From: Paracoccaceae bacterium
GTDB taxonomy: Bacteria; Pseudomonadota; Alphaproteobacteria; Rhodobacterales; Rhodobacteraceae
Assembly (NCBI GenBank): GCA_033344815.1
Contig: JAWPMR010000001.1
Location: 4,946,136 to 5,010,135, forward strand
Reading direction: 5' to 3'
DNA length: 64,000 bases
In this document: piece after piece, positions 1 through 9,017 of the stretch
Numbering within the stretch: the stretch's first letter is position 1
Layout: each line of letters begins with the position of its first letter
The notes under the pieces: model-generated
Seen by the model: only the letters and a program-made list of their open reading frames with translations
Database searches by the model: none
What the model was told of the DNA's origin: nothing
Translations under genes and position numbers: made by a program

Positions 1-7
1 ATTGAAT

Positions 8-787
8 ATGTCCGACAATTTTGAGCTTGCAGCGGTCAGGCGTGAGAAAATCGTTGACCTGGTGGTTTTGCGAGGTGCGATGACTTTGCGCGATCTTTGC
101 GATCATTTCAGCGTGTCCAACGCAACAATGCGTCGGGACTTGCAGGCACTGGATGGCGAAGGCCGTGTCGAGCGCACACATGGCGGCGTCATGAAAATTA
201 CCAGTGTTCTGGGAGACCTGCCCAACGATCAACGCAAGGTAGTGGGCGCTGAGGAAAAAAGGCGAATTGGCCTCGCGGCCATCAACTTGCTCAACGGCGA
301 TGAAGTGGTATTTTTGGATGCAGGTACGACAGCCCACGCCGTTGCCGTCCAAGCCAACAAAAAGCCCAATTGCACCTATGTTACGACTTCTTTGGGTATT
401 GCCAAAAAACTGCAATCCTTGGGCATTACTGATTTCTACCTCATCGGTGGGGCATACGAACCGATAAACGATTCCTTTGCTGGCACGCTGGCTATTGAGG
501 CGTTGCGATCCTTGTCCTTTGATGTCGCATTTATCTGTTGCTCTGCGATTGATCTAAAGAACCAGTCGATAAGCGTTGCCAGTGAGGCCTATAGTCAGGT
601 TCAAAAAGAAGTCCTGTCCAACTCCAGAACGAAACTGGTGATAGCGGATGGCAGCAAGTTCAAACCCAGCGCTTTCATGAGGACGGCAACGTTCTCGCAG
701 ATTTCCGGTATCATCACCAACGGTGACGCAAATGAAGCTGACTTGGACCTGATCCGGAAATCCAACCTCGAACTGGTGCTGTCATGA
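8..787 (+). CDS. DeoR-family transcriptional regulator (operon 1)
   Basis: A 259-residue DeoR/GlpR-type repressor. The N-terminal winged helix (about residues 10-65) shows the family pattern: a recognition helix around FSVSNATMRRDL, then LDGEGRVERTHGG. The remaining part is the DeoR C-terminal sugar-phosphate sensing domain, including the DAGTTA segment that follows a strand ending in VVFLD. I chose ATG at 8; a TTG at 2 is in frame but the window begins there, so the promoter cannot be seen. The stop overlaps the next gene's ATG (ATGA), so it is co-transcribed with the ABC transporter. DeoR regulators usually answer to phosphorylated sugars or polyols, which fits a transporter/phosphoesterase operon. 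It is a paralogue of the regulator at 8238-9017. Confidence 0.9.
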   Translation: MSDNFELAAVRREKIVDLVVLRGAMTLRDLCDHFSVSNATMRRDLQALDGEGRVERTHGGVMKITSVLGDLPNDQRKVVGAEEKRRIGLAAINLLNGDEVVFLDAGTTAHAVAVQANKKPNCTYVTTSLGIAKKLQSLGITDFYLIGGAYEPINDSFAGTLAIEALRSLSFDVAFICCSAIDLKNQSISVASEAYSQVQKEVLSNSRTKLVIADGSKFKPSAFMRTATFSQISGIITNGDANEADLDLIRKSNLELVLS

Positions 788-1845
788 CTGCTGCGGGGGT
801 ATCGTTGGAAGTACGTAACCTTCAGAAAACCTGGGGGGCCACAAAGGTTCTTCTGGGCGTTGATTTCAGCATCCACGCAGGTGGATTCCTGACGCTGTTG
901 GGTCCGTCAGGCTGTGGCAAAAGCACCGCCCTCAAACTGATCTCAGGGCTTGAGAACGTCACGGATGGCCAGATATTACTGGACGGTCAAGACGTTACGG
1001 GAAAAGCCGCAGCCGAACGCAACTTGGGCATGGTGTTTCAAAACTACGCCTTGTTTCCGCATATGAGCGTATCGGAAAACATAATCTACGGCCTCAGAGT
1101 GCGCAAAGTCGCCAAAGCGACACAGCAAGCCTCGTTGGAACGTGTTGCTGAACTGATGGCGCTGAGCAAGCTGCTCGATCGCAAGCCCGCGCAGCTGTCC
1201 GGCGGGCAACAACAACGGGTCGCGCTGGCGCGTGTTCTGGTGTCGGACCGCCCGCTTGTCTTGATGGACGAACCGCTGTCCAATCTGGACGCCAAGCTGC
1301 GCGTGGAAATTCGAAGCGAAATACGTGCTCTGAACAAAAAACTGGGCATTACCGTGCTCTACGTGACCCATGATCAAAGCGAAGCATTGTCCATGTCGGA
1401 TACGGTGGTTTTGATGAGCGAGGGTCAGGCCGCGCAAATCGGATCGCCCCAGGATCTCTATGACCGGCCGGCAAACACATTTGCGGCCAGTTTCATTGGT
1501 ACGCCACCCATGAATTTATTGTCGGCAGAGGATGTAGAACTGCCAGAATGGGTCGCGTCTCACGTCAAGGGGCAGGTCTCTGATGTATTGGTCGGCGTGC
1601 GCCCGGAAACCATGCGGTTAGCACCGAAAGGCGCCGATTTCAGCGCCGCGTGCAAAGTAAACAGTGTTGAGTATGAAGGCAGCGTCTTTCTTGTTCATCT
1701 CAAAACACAATCAGGTGCCAGTTGCATTCTGGCGCATCATGGATCTGACGCGCCATTGCCCGGTGATGATATCACGGTCGGTTGGGACACCACCGCCGCA
1801 CACTTGTTTTCCAGAACGTCAGGACAACGCATTCAGAGCAGCTAA
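784..1845 (+). CDS. ABC transporter ATP-binding protein, UgpC/MalK type
   Basis: Cytoplasmic ATPase of a carbohydrate-class (CUT1) importer, 353 residues, the usual length for UgpC/MalK. Walker A GPSGCGKST is at about residues 40-48, the signature LSGGQQQR at about 138-145 and Walker B VLMDEP at about 159-164, followed by the switch histidine in VLYVTHDQ. The region after about residue 240 is the regulatory OB/TOBE domain typical of MalK-like subunits. It starts inside the stop of the DeoR gene and drives the two permeases downstream. Likely substrates of this class include glycerol-3-phosphate and its diesters; the metallophosphoesterase at the operon end favours a phosphodiester, but the substrate is inferred, not shown. 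Confidence 0.93.
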   Translation: MTAAGVSLEVRNLQKTWGATKVLLGVDFSIHAGGFLTLLGPSGCGKSTALKLISGLENVTDGQILLDGQDVTGKAAAERNLGMVFQNYALFPHMSVSENIIYGLRVRKVAKATQQASLERVAELMALSKLLDRKPAQLSGGQQQRVALARVLVSDRPLVLMDEPLSNLDAKLRVEIRSEIRALNKKLGITVLYVTHDQSEALSMSDTVVLMSEGQAAQIGSPQDLYDRPANTFAASFIGTPPMNLLSAEDVELPEWVASHVKGQVSDVLVGVRPETMRLAPKGADFSAACKVNSVEYEGSVFLVHLKTQSGASCILAHHGSDAPLPGDDITVGWDTTAAHLFSRTSGQRIQSS

Positions 1846-1898
1846 TCCAAAAGGCGAGATAACCGCCCAGTCCACAACTCAATCGGGGAGGAGACCCA

Positions 1899-3185
1899 AT
1901 GAAGATTTCTAAATATTTCGCAAGCACTTGCTGCACGGCGGCAATGTTCGCCCTCAGTTCCACAAGCGTTTCGGCGGCAGATCTGGAATTCTATTTTCCT
2001 GTTGGTGTGAATGCACCAGCCGTTGAAACGATTCAGGCTCTGACCGATGCCTGGGCGGCGCAGAACCCGCAGCATAGCGTGAAGGCGGTTTATGCCGGCA
2101 ACTACGAAGAAACCACGACAAAGGCGCTGACGGCTGCGAATGCAGGCCAACCGCCGCAAGTGGCCGTGCTGCTGTCCATCGACCTTTTCACATTGATTGA
2201 AGAGGATGTCATCGTGGCGATCTCGGACATCGCAAACACGCCAGAAGACCAAGCATGGATTGACGGGTTTTACGGCGGCTTCATGAAGGATGCGCAATTT
2301 GAGGGTAAAACCTACGCGATCCCGTTTCAGCGCTCCACGCCGGTTTATTACTACAACAAGGACGCCTTCCGGGCTGCAGGTCTGGACCCGGACGCTCCGC
2401 CCACGACGTGGGACGAAATGCTGGAAATTGGCAAGAAGCTCACAATCAAAGACGACAATGGCAATGTCAGCCAATGGGGCACGCGCATTCCGACCCTCGG
2501 TTTGGGTGGCGCATGGTTGTTTGGCGGTCTGGTCGTATCCAAAGGCGACGTCTTGACGACGGAGACGGGCATCGAGGCACGTATGGATACACCTGCCACC
2601 AACGCGTCCCTGGAATTCCTGCTGGAGTTGTCAGAGCAGGGTGTCATGGCCCCGGGTGGCATCTCTTGGGGGGACACGCCCAAGGCGTTTCTTGAGGGTC
2701 AGACAGCGTCGATGTGGACATCAACTGGCAACCTTGCCTTTGTCGAAGAGAACGCAACCTTCGACTGGGGCGTCGGTTTCCTTCCGGGCGGTGATGGTCC
2801 GGGCGCGCCTATTGGTGGCGGGAACTTCTACATCTTTGAAGATACAACCGAGGAAGAGCGCGAGGCCGCGCTGGACTTTATCAAGTTCATGACATCGCCT
2901 GAAAACGCGGCCAAATGGAGCATTGCAACAGGCTATGTGGCTCCGCGTCCTGATGCCTGGGAGACCCCGGAGATGAAGGCCTATGCCGAACGCCTGCCGC
3001 AAGCGCTGGTCGCGCTTGATCAGCTTAAATATGCTGAGCGTGAGTTTGCGACGTTCCAGCGGGCGAAGGTAACGCAGTATCTTGTCGATGCGATCGAAAG
3101 TGTCGTGACAGGAAATGCTGAACCGGCCGAGGCCCTCAAGGCGGCGCAAGAAGGCGCTGACAGCGTTTTGAGCGACTACCAGTAA
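1899..3185 (+). CDS. ABC transporter solute-binding protein (family 1)
   Basis: Periplasmic substrate-binding protein, 428 residues. A signal peptide spans about residues 1-26, ending in VSA-AD. The body has family 1 (UgpB/MalE-like) landmarks: the YYNKDAFRAAGLDPDAPPTTWDE segment and the later GGGNFYIF and AALDFIKFMTSPENAAKW segments. The start is supported by a GGGGAGGAG Shine-Dalgarno a few bases upstream. It is closely related to the binding protein at 10081-11349, so the two operons arose by duplication or parallel acquisition. A strong hairpin directly after its stop may raise its expression over that of the permeases. The ligand is unknown; UgpB-like ligands such as glycerophosphodiesters are plausible. 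Confidence 0.92.
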   Translation: MKISKYFASTCCTAAMFALSSTSVSAADLEFYFPVGVNAPAVETIQALTDAWAAQNPQHSVKAVYAGNYEETTTKALTAANAGQPPQVAVLLSIDLFTLIEEDVIVAISDIANTPEDQAWIDGFYGGFMKDAQFEGKTYAIPFQRSTPVYYYNKDAFRAAGLDPDAPPTTWDEMLEIGKKLTIKDDNGNVSQWGTRIPTLGLGGAWLFGGLVVSKGDVLTTETGIEARMDTPATNASLEFLLELSEQGVMAPGGISWGDTPKAFLEGQTASMWTSTGNLAFVEENATFDWGVGFLPGGDGPGAPIGGGNFYIFEDTTEEEREAALDFIKFMTSPENAAKWSIATGYVAPRPDAWETPEMKAYAERLPQALVALDQLKYAEREFATFQRAKVTQYLVDAIESVVTGNAEPAEALKAAQEGADSVLSDYQ

Positions 3186-3199
3186 GAGGTGACCCAAAT

Positions 3200-3227
3200 C
3201 CCCGCGCGTCAGATTGCACGCGCGGGG
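3200..3227 (+). terminator. Intra-operon hairpin after the binding-protein gene
   Basis: A perfect 10-bp stem (CCCCGCGCGT / ACGCGCGGGG) with an 8-base loop lies 15 bases after the binding-protein stop and 34 bases before the first permease. There is only a TT after it, so it looks more like an mRNA-stabilising stem or partial attenuator than a full terminator. Such stems are common in ABC operons, where they protect the binding-protein message. Confidence 0.7.
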
Positions 3228-3260
3228 TTCCGCGCGACGCGCATGTAAGGACGGCTGATC

Positions 3261-4136
3261 ATGAACAAGCGATTACCATTCGGGTTGGCGATGATACTGC
3301 TCGTCGCGCCTTGTCTGCTGCTAGTCGCTTTCACGCATTACCCGGCGTTGCGCGCCCTGCTGAATTCTTTTTGGAACAATGCCAGCTCGCGACGCCCCTC
3401 AAAATTCGTTGGCGTGGAGAATTACCAGACCCTGCTGGAAGATGACCGCCTTTGGCAGGTCATGCTGAACAGCACATTCTACGCTTTAGGGACCATTCCA
3501 CTGGCCATCGGGCTTGCGATCGGGATGGCGCTTCTGGTGAATGCCAAATTGCCGGGCACATCGTTGATGCGCCTGTCCTTTTTCATGCCTACAATGTTGC
3601 CGATGATCGCAGTGGCCAACATCTGGCTGTTCTTCTACGCGCCCGGCATCGGGCTTGCCTCACAAATCCTTGGCCTTTTCGGCCTGCCGCCAATCAACTT
3701 TCTGGGCAGCACGGAAACGTCGCTGGTCTCCATGATGCTCGTCGCCGTCTGGAAAGAAGCCGGTTTGTTCATGATCTTCTACCTAGCAGCGCTGCAGGCT
3801 GTCCCCGAGAACCTGAAAGATGCCGCCAAGCTCGAAGGCGCGGGCCCGGTGCGCATCTTCTTTGACATCGTACTGCCGTTGCTGCGACCGACGACCATTT
3901 TTGTTGCAGTCAACGCGCTGATCAACGCCTTCCGACTGGTGGATCATGTGATCGTAATGACCCGCGGCGGGCCCAACAACTCAAGCGCGCTGCTGCTCTA
4001 TTACATCTACGAGGTCACCTTCTCGCAGCGAGACTTTGCCTATGGTGCGACCCTTACCGTCTTGATGGTGTGCCTGTTGGGGATCCTTGCAGCGGTACAA
4101 TACTGGGTGCTCAACCGAAAGGCGCATTATCAATGA
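3261..4136 (+). CDS. ABC transporter permease, UgpA type
   Basis: Inner-membrane permease of 291 residues with six predicted hydrophobic segments. The EAA loop that docks on the ATPase is visible near residue 190 as LKDAAKLEGAGPVRIFFDIV followed by LPLLRPT. It forms the channel together with the second permease, whose ATG overlaps its TGA. The start is the ATG after the intra-operon hairpin; the short upstream GGACGG serves as ribosome site. The sequence resembles the permease at 11415-12308 throughout. Confidence 0.92.
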   Translation: MNKRLPFGLAMILLVAPCLLLVAFTHYPALRALLNSFWNNASSRRPSKFVGVENYQTLLEDDRLWQVMLNSTFYALGTIPLAIGLAIGMALLVNAKLPGTSLMRLSFFMPTMLPMIAVANIWLFFYAPGIGLASQILGLFGLPPINFLGSTETSLVSMMLVAVWKEAGLFMIFYLAALQAVPENLKDAAKLEGAGPVRIFFDIVLPLLRPTTIFVAVNALINAFRLVDHVIVMTRGGPNNSSALLLYYIYEVTFSQRDFAYGATLTVLMVCLLGILAAVQYWVLNRKAHYQ

Positions 4137-4945
4137 CGCAAGGCTTGAACAGAATTATGTGGTCTACTTTCGGCCTGCTACTGGCCGCGCTCTGGGGGTT
4201 GCCGTTTCTCTATTCGGTCTGGACGGCGTTTCATGACGAGATTTATTCCGCCAATTTCGTCTGGAACGCCCCGCTGACGCTTGAGAACTTTACCGAAGCG
4301 TGGCGGGCGGCGCCGTTTGCGCTCTATTTCCTGAATACCGTCATATTGATCACCATCGTTCTGATTGCAAACCTGGTGCTGTGCACGTTGGTGGCCTACG
4401 CGTTCGTACGATATCGGTTTCGATGGGCAGGCTTCATGTTCGCGCTGATCATGGTTCAGCTGCTGGTCTCGCCCGAGATCCTGATCGTCGAGAATTACCT
4501 GACGTTGTCGAAAATAGGCATGATCGACACGATCATGGGGATCGCGCTGCCTTATCTGACCTCCGCCTTCGGGATTTTCCTGTTGCGTCAGACCTTCCTG
4601 ACCGTTCCGATATCGCTGGACGAGGCAGCGCAGATCGAAGGCGCTGGTGCATGGCGTGTTCTTTGGAACATCTACGTGCCCCTCGCCAAACCCGTCTATC
4701 TGGCCTACGCGCTTGTCTCGATCAGCTTTCATTGGAACAACTTCCTTTGGCCGCTGATTGTCACCAATTCGCCAGAAGTGCGCCCCGTGACAGTCGGTCT
4801 CAGCGTGTTCGCAACAGTGGAAAGCGGCGTGGAATGGTCGCTGGTCAATGCGGCGACCCTGATGACGACAGCACCGCTTATCATCGCCTTTATCATCTTC
4901 CAACGCCAGTTTGTCGCAAACTTCATGCGCGCGGGTATCAAGTAG
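4133..4945 (+). CDS. ABC transporter permease, UgpE type
   Basis: Second membrane subunit of importer 1, 270 residues. The start is the ATG overlapping the previous stop (ATGA); the open frame continues upstream but that part lies inside the first permease. The EAA loop is LDEAAQIEGAGAWRVLWNIY, with VPLAKP after it. Six hydrophobic segments are apparent. It pairs with the UgpA-type subunit and is the counterpart of 12305-13114, with which it shares the ending QRQFV...FxRAGIK. Confidence 0.92.
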   Translation: MTQGLNRIMWSTFGLLLAALWGLPFLYSVWTAFHDEIYSANFVWNAPLTLENFTEAWRAAPFALYFLNTVILITIVLIANLVLCTLVAYAFVRYRFRWAGFMFALIMVQLLVSPEILIVENYLTLSKIGMIDTIMGIALPYLTSAFGIFLLRQTFLTVPISLDEAAQIEGAGAWRVLWNIYVPLAKPVYLAYALVSISFHWNNFLWPLIVTNSPEVRPVTVGLSVFATVESGVEWSLVNAATLMTTAPLIIAFIIFQRQFVANFMRAGIK

Positions 4946-4961
4946 GGGCTTCGGCCAAACC

Positions 4962-5741
4962 ATGCTGATCGCACATATCTCGGATTTTCATATCTTCGCC
5001 GACGTACCGGAGACGTCGCTGGTGCGCGCAGACATCGCCGATGCAACCCGTAAAGTCGTGGCAGATATCTCCGCTCATCAACCCCGGTTTGATGCTATCG
5101 TTTTCACCGGCGATCTGACGGATGGCGGGTCCGGGGCGGACTACGCACTGCTGAAAGACATCCTGGCACCGCTCGACATGCCTATCTTTGTCGTTCCCGG
5201 CAATCATGACACCCGTAGCGGGCTGCGCGCCGCGTTTGCGGATGTTTTGCCTTTTGAGCAGGGCCCTTATCTGAATTACCACGCGCAGCTTGGCGATCTG
5301 CGGGTTCTGGCGCTCGATACGCTTGTTCCGGGCAAGGTGCACGGGGCGCTTGATCAGACCCAACTGAACTGGCTGGCGGACCATCTTTGCGCGCGGTCCC
5401 GCGGACCTACCGTGATTGCAATGCACCATCCGCCTTTTCCGTCAGGTATAACCGAACTCGACGCCATGGCACTGATCGAGGGGCGCGATGCGCTCGGGGC
5501 ACTTGTGGCGGGATATGACGCACCGCTCTACATCCTTGCAGGTCACATTCACCGTCCGTTTCAGGCCATTTGGAATGGCGCATTCTGCCAGGTTGGCGGC
5601 GGCCCCTCCTTTCAGCATGCACTGGACCTGAGGCCAGACGCCCCGGAACCCGGCAGTGCTCCCGAACCCTACGCCTATTTCATATTGCGCCGGGACGCGC
5701 AGGATACTTTGACCATCAATAAAAGGTATGTTTCGCTGTGA
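4962..5741 (+). CDS. Metallophosphoesterase (class III phosphodiesterase, GpdQ/CpdA-like)
   Basis: Probable cytoplasmic dimetal phosphodiesterase, 259 residues, no signal peptide. All five calcineurin-fold motifs are present in order: SDFH near residue 8, GDLTDGG, GNHD, MHHPPF and GHIH. These residues bind two metal ions in CpdA, GpdQ and YfcE relatives. I chose ATG at 4962, 16 bases after the permease stop, because the preceding 17 in-frame residues lie within the permease gene. Its place at the end of an importer operon suggests it cleaves the imported phosphodiester, for example a glycerophosphodiester; cyclic nucleotide cleavage is the alternative. The paralogue at 13111-13902 occupies the same position in operon 2. 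Confidence 0.88.
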   Translation: MLIAHISDFHIFADVPETSLVRADIADATRKVVADISAHQPRFDAIVFTGDLTDGGSGADYALLKDILAPLDMPIFVVPGNHDTRSGLRAAFADVLPFEQGPYLNYHAQLGDLRVLALDTLVPGKVHGALDQTQLNWLADHLCARSRGPTVIAMHHPPFPSGITELDAMALIEGRDALGALVAGYDAPLYILAGHIHRPFQAIWNGAFCQVGGGPSFQHALDLRPDAPEPGSAPEPYAYFILRRDAQDTLTINKRYVSL

Positions 5742-6547
5742 CTCAAGCCACAACAGATGACTGTGCTCGGACCGTCGAGACCATTGCCCGGACGGCAGGC
5801 GACCTGGCCCTCTCGCATTTTAACAAGCTCAATACGGTGCTGGTCGAGGCCAAGGGACATCTTGATCTTGTTACCGCCGCGGACCAGGAGGTCGAAGCCT
5901 TTGTTACGAGATCCCTGATTGAAGCGTTCCCCGAAGACGGCGTGTTCGGCGAAGAGGGGGCATCACGGCAAGGCGGCTCTGGGCGGACCTGGGTGATTGA
6001 TCCGATCGACGGGACATTCAACTTCGTGCGTGGCGGGGATCAATGGGCGGTTTCAATCGGCCTGTATGACGGCGAGCGGCCGATTTTTGGTGTCGTATAC
6101 GTCCCCGTACGCGGGCAAATGCTTGTCGGGGGCATCGGCCGCGCCAGCACTCTGAATGGCGCAAGAATGACCCGGCGCGCGGGCATGAAGGCCGAGCAGG
6201 CCGCATGCGGGGTTGGCTTTCATCCCGTGATCCCCGTTGATCTCAGGCTTGAAACACTACGCTTTGTGCTGGAGAACGCACAAATGTCCTTTCGGTGCTG
6301 TGGCTCGGCAACCCTCTCGCTGATCGAAATTGCGCAAGGTCAGGTGGACGGATATCTGGGCACTGGCGAATCCACTTGGGATCTTATGGCGGTCGTCCCG
6401 ATTCTGGAACAAATCGGTATTGGCTGCACCGTCGATTGGGCGCAGACGGATCTGAGTGACAAGTTGCGATTTGCCTGCGGAACACCCGAATTTCTGGATG
6501 CCGTCGCTCCGATTGTGCCTTTTGGTACTGCTTTACGGCTGAACTGA
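5738..6547 (+). CDS. Inositol-monophosphatase-family phosphatase
   Basis: A 269-residue Mg-dependent phosphomonoesterase of the IMPase/CysQ/FBPase superfamily. The metal-binding motifs are clear: GEEG near residue 72, WVIDPIDGTFNFVRG near residues 86-100, and a C-terminal STWDLMAV motif. Translation starts at GTG overlapping the phosphoesterase stop (GTGA), so it belongs to operon 1. It would release phosphate from a sugar- or polyol-phosphate made by the upstream phosphodiesterase. Operon 2 has no copy. Substrate could be myo-inositol phosphate, but family members also act on histidinol phosphate or PAP, so the exact reaction stays open. Confidence 0.87.
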   Translation: MTQATTDDCARTVETIARTAGDLALSHFNKLNTVLVEAKGHLDLVTAADQEVEAFVTRSLIEAFPEDGVFGEEGASRQGGSGRTWVIDPIDGTFNFVRGGDQWAVSIGLYDGERPIFGVVYVPVRGQMLVGGIGRASTLNGARMTRRAGMKAEQAACGVGFHPVIPVDLRLETLRFVLENAQMSFRCCGSATLSLIEIAQGQVDGYLGTGESTWDLMAVVPILEQIGIGCTVDWAQTDLSDKLRFACGTPEFLDAVAPIVPFGTALRLN

Positions 6548-7041
6548 ACGCAAGCTTGTCTTTTTGCGGCGTTGCGAACGCGTCGATTGAGGGAACCGCA
6601 GCACGTCTAAGTGTTATTAATGTCGCGGCGGCTGCTGCACTCTCGCACTGGTCCGTGCGATATGTTGCAATCCCGATTGCAAAGGCAGGATTGCGATGTT
6701 TGCCCGCCGAGGGAGCAATGTTGTCCCACACAAACGGCGATTGAAGTTCTTAGATCACTACAGGAAACCGCTAGCGATTTTATACGCAATACTCGCAAAG
6801 CCGCAGTCCGGATGAGTTCGTTTATGCGATGAAGAAAATTTGCAACAGCCCAAAACCTATGGAAATTGGCAAGGCTGGTGCCGACGACGCAGATGATATC
6901 GGCGAAAGAGACGTCGGGCATCTCTGATCTACGCTCAGGACAAACCAAAGGCTGCCATTTTAAAAAGTAAAAAAGCGCTCCTGCGCTGCGGCTGTGCCAA
7001 AGGCCGCTCTGCGTGCCTCCCAACTTCTGAAGGCACCACTC
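6548..7041. other. Gene-poor stretch after operon 1
   Basis: About 490 bases with no credible gene. Several short open frames exist on both strands but none shows a domain, a ribosome site or codon use like the neighbours. Together with the decayed phosphatase that follows, it looks like eroded sequence between the two paralogous operons. Confidence 0.5.
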
Positions 7042-7913
7042 TCAGACGCAGACATTAGCGCATCGCGGTACTGGAAACGGTGTTCTGGCCACGAGAATGC
7101 TCGTCAACCAACCCGAGACAGACTTCCGAAACCATTTTGATTCCCCAAGGCATTCAAAGGTGTTCGAGCCGCCAATCGGCAAACAGGCTTGATTGCTGTG
7201 AAAATGGCCGTGTATCGTAGCCCGCAAACAGGCTATCATGGGTGGCAAATACAGTGCGCCATCCACCGCAGCCTTGTGTATATCTGTATGAAATGTATCA
7301 CCGAGCATCGCGATGTGGACCGGTGTCAACCGCGGTAATGACGCTTTGAAAAGTTGGGGTAGGGTCCGCCAACACTGACACAGCACGGGAAAATATCGGC
7401 AATTTAATAGCCAAAATGTCCGGGCTCAATCGAGAAACCATCATCGCGGGGGGGGGCGGCCAGATCTGCGTATGCGATGCGCAAACTCAGCAGTCATTGT
7501 TGCACGGACTTCACGAACAGATCTTGTCGCGTTGACGTTCAATTCGCCGTCGGCGGAATAAGAAACTGATCAACACTTTCATTGTGACCAGGGTGGTCTT
7601 TCAGGCGCGTCACTTGCTGGGGCAAATCGCGAGATGGATCTTTGTCAACCGCCATGACACTCCAATACCCGTTGCCCAGACCTTGAAGGACGGCCTCCCG
7701 GCTCGTGATGATTTCGTCATCCTAGATGCGCAATGCGAGGCGCTTGAACTCGGTAATTTCGCCTTTATGGTCGCAGCGGGCAGTATTGCTGAGGACGCGA
7801 ATGGCACACAGTTGGTCCAGCCGTGCATCCGGGTCGGGGACTATCGTTTCTTTTCTATGCAGCCCGCCAGAAACGAAAAAAATATTGTCTTCGACTTGAT
7901 TGCGGATGTCCAA
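7042..7913 (-). pseudogene. Decayed HAD-superfamily (IIA type) phosphatase
   Basis: Read on the minus strand from about 7913 to 7042, fragments in different frames match in order to a NagD/HAD-IIA phosphatase. The first has a degenerate motif I region, then IRVLSNTARC (motif II strand, S/T-N), then an in-frame TAG at about 7719-7721, then DDEIITSREAVLQGL in the same frame. A later frame carries HIAMLGDTFHTDI, the motif IV GDxxxTD of this group. The ORF of 7584-7919 on the plus strand is only a shadow of it. The intact gene would have encoded a roughly 280-residue phosphatase, possibly acting on glycerol phosphate, which fits the flanking operons. The stop and frame changes make it non-functional. 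Confidence 0.6.
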
Positions 7914-7919
7914 AAATGA

Positions 7920-8237
7920 CGTGACTTAATGCGAGCCTTCACGTCGCGCTACATTTGGGAACCATGCTCGACGTTCTGACGACAATCAAAATCGACTGCG
8001 TTGACAGCATTCTTGCCATTTCAGCATATCGCCGACCGCCGCATCATCGCGTTACAGGAAAATGTCACCAGCGAAAGGCAAAACAACAAAACAACAAAAT
8101 CCAGTGAGCCGCAAATCCCATCTGGTGGCTTTTTGGTAGATTTGGCAAAAAATGTTGGCGTATGCGGTGTGAATGGTGGATTAAAATGTTGTTTTGTCGC
8201 TTCTAACGTTGCTACATACCCATAGTCGGGGAGTGGT
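7920..8237. promoter_or_regulatory. Upstream region of operon 2
   Basis: About 320 AT-richer bases preceding the second DeoR gene. A GGGGAG ribosome site sits just before the ATG at 8238. The promoter of operon 2, and probably the DeoR operator, should be here, but I see no clean palindrome or convincing -35/-10 pair. Confidence 0.4.
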
Positions 8238-9017
8238 ATGTCATCAAAGAAGCAAAGACGACGCGAAGCGATCTCGGCTTTGGTTTTGGAGCGAGGCGCT
8301 GTGACTGTGGGCTCACTGGCTGAGCGGTTTGACGTCTCCATGCAAACGATCCGCCGCGATGTTGACGCCATGTGCGAAGGCGACATTCTGCATCGTGTAC
8401 ATGGCCGCATCGAGTTGAGTAAAGAGTTCCTCAATACGCCTTTTGATCAGCGTGCGGGCACCAACCTGATGGGCAAGCGCGCCATTGGTGAGGCCACCGC
8501 CAATTTGATCCCTGATGGTTCCACATTGTTCATCTCCATTGGATCCACCCCGCTCAGCGTGGCCCAAGCCCTGCGTTGCCGCAAGGGATTGACCGTCATC
8601 ACCAACAATCTGAGTGCCGCGATGGCGCTCAGCGATGAGGTCTCGAACAGGATCATCCTGCCCGGCGGTGAAGTGCGTTTGCCTGATCGCGACATTCTGG
8701 GAAATGACGTGCTGGAATTCTTCGGCCGGTTTCGGGCAGATTTTGCGGTTTTCGGGGCTGCGGGGATTGCCGAAGATGGCGGCCTTCTTGAATTTCACAC
8801 AACTGAAGTGCGCGCGACACAAAAGATCTGTGAGAACGCGCAACAGTCCCTCTTGGTGATTGATGGTTCGAAATTCGGACGTCAGGCGCCAGCACTGGGC
8901 AGCAATATTGACGACATGGACAGGATTATCACCGACCGACGTCCGTCCGAACTTTTTGCACCGCTACTGGCCCATATCAATGATCGCCTGCTTGTGGCTG
9001 AAGGACATATAACATGA
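8238..9017 (+). CDS. DeoR-family transcriptional regulator (operon 2)
   Basis: A 259-residue DeoR/GlpR-type regulator. The N-terminal helix-turn-helix reads SLAERFDVSMQTIRRDVDAM, followed by ILHRVHG, and the C-terminal half is the sugar-phosphate sensor with VIDGSKFGR near the end, as in its paralogue at 8-787. It opens operon 2 and its stop overlaps the ATPase start (ATGA). It probably represses its own operon and is relieved by a phosphorylated catabolite of the imported substrate; this is family knowledge, not shown in the sequence. Confidence 0.9.
   Translation: MSSKKQRRREAISALVLERGAVTVGSLAERFDVSMQTIRRDVDAMCEGDILHRVHGRIELSKEFLNTPFDQRAGTNLMGKRAIGEATANLIPDGSTLFISIGSTPLSVAQALRCRKGLTVITNNLSAAMALSDEVSNRIILPGGEVRLPDRDILGNDVLEFFGRFRADFAVFGAAGIAEDGGLLEFHTTEVRATQKICENAQQSLLVIDGSKFGRQAPALGSNIDDMDRIITDRRPSELFAPLLAHINDRLLVAEGHIT

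Noticed and set aside
4178-4963. 261-codon minus-strand frame
   Set aside because: Antisense to the UgpE-type permease; its sequence is rich in charged residues with no family pattern.
7584-7919. 111-codon plus-strand frame
   Set aside because: Shadow of the decayed HAD phosphatase, whose motifs read on the minus strand.
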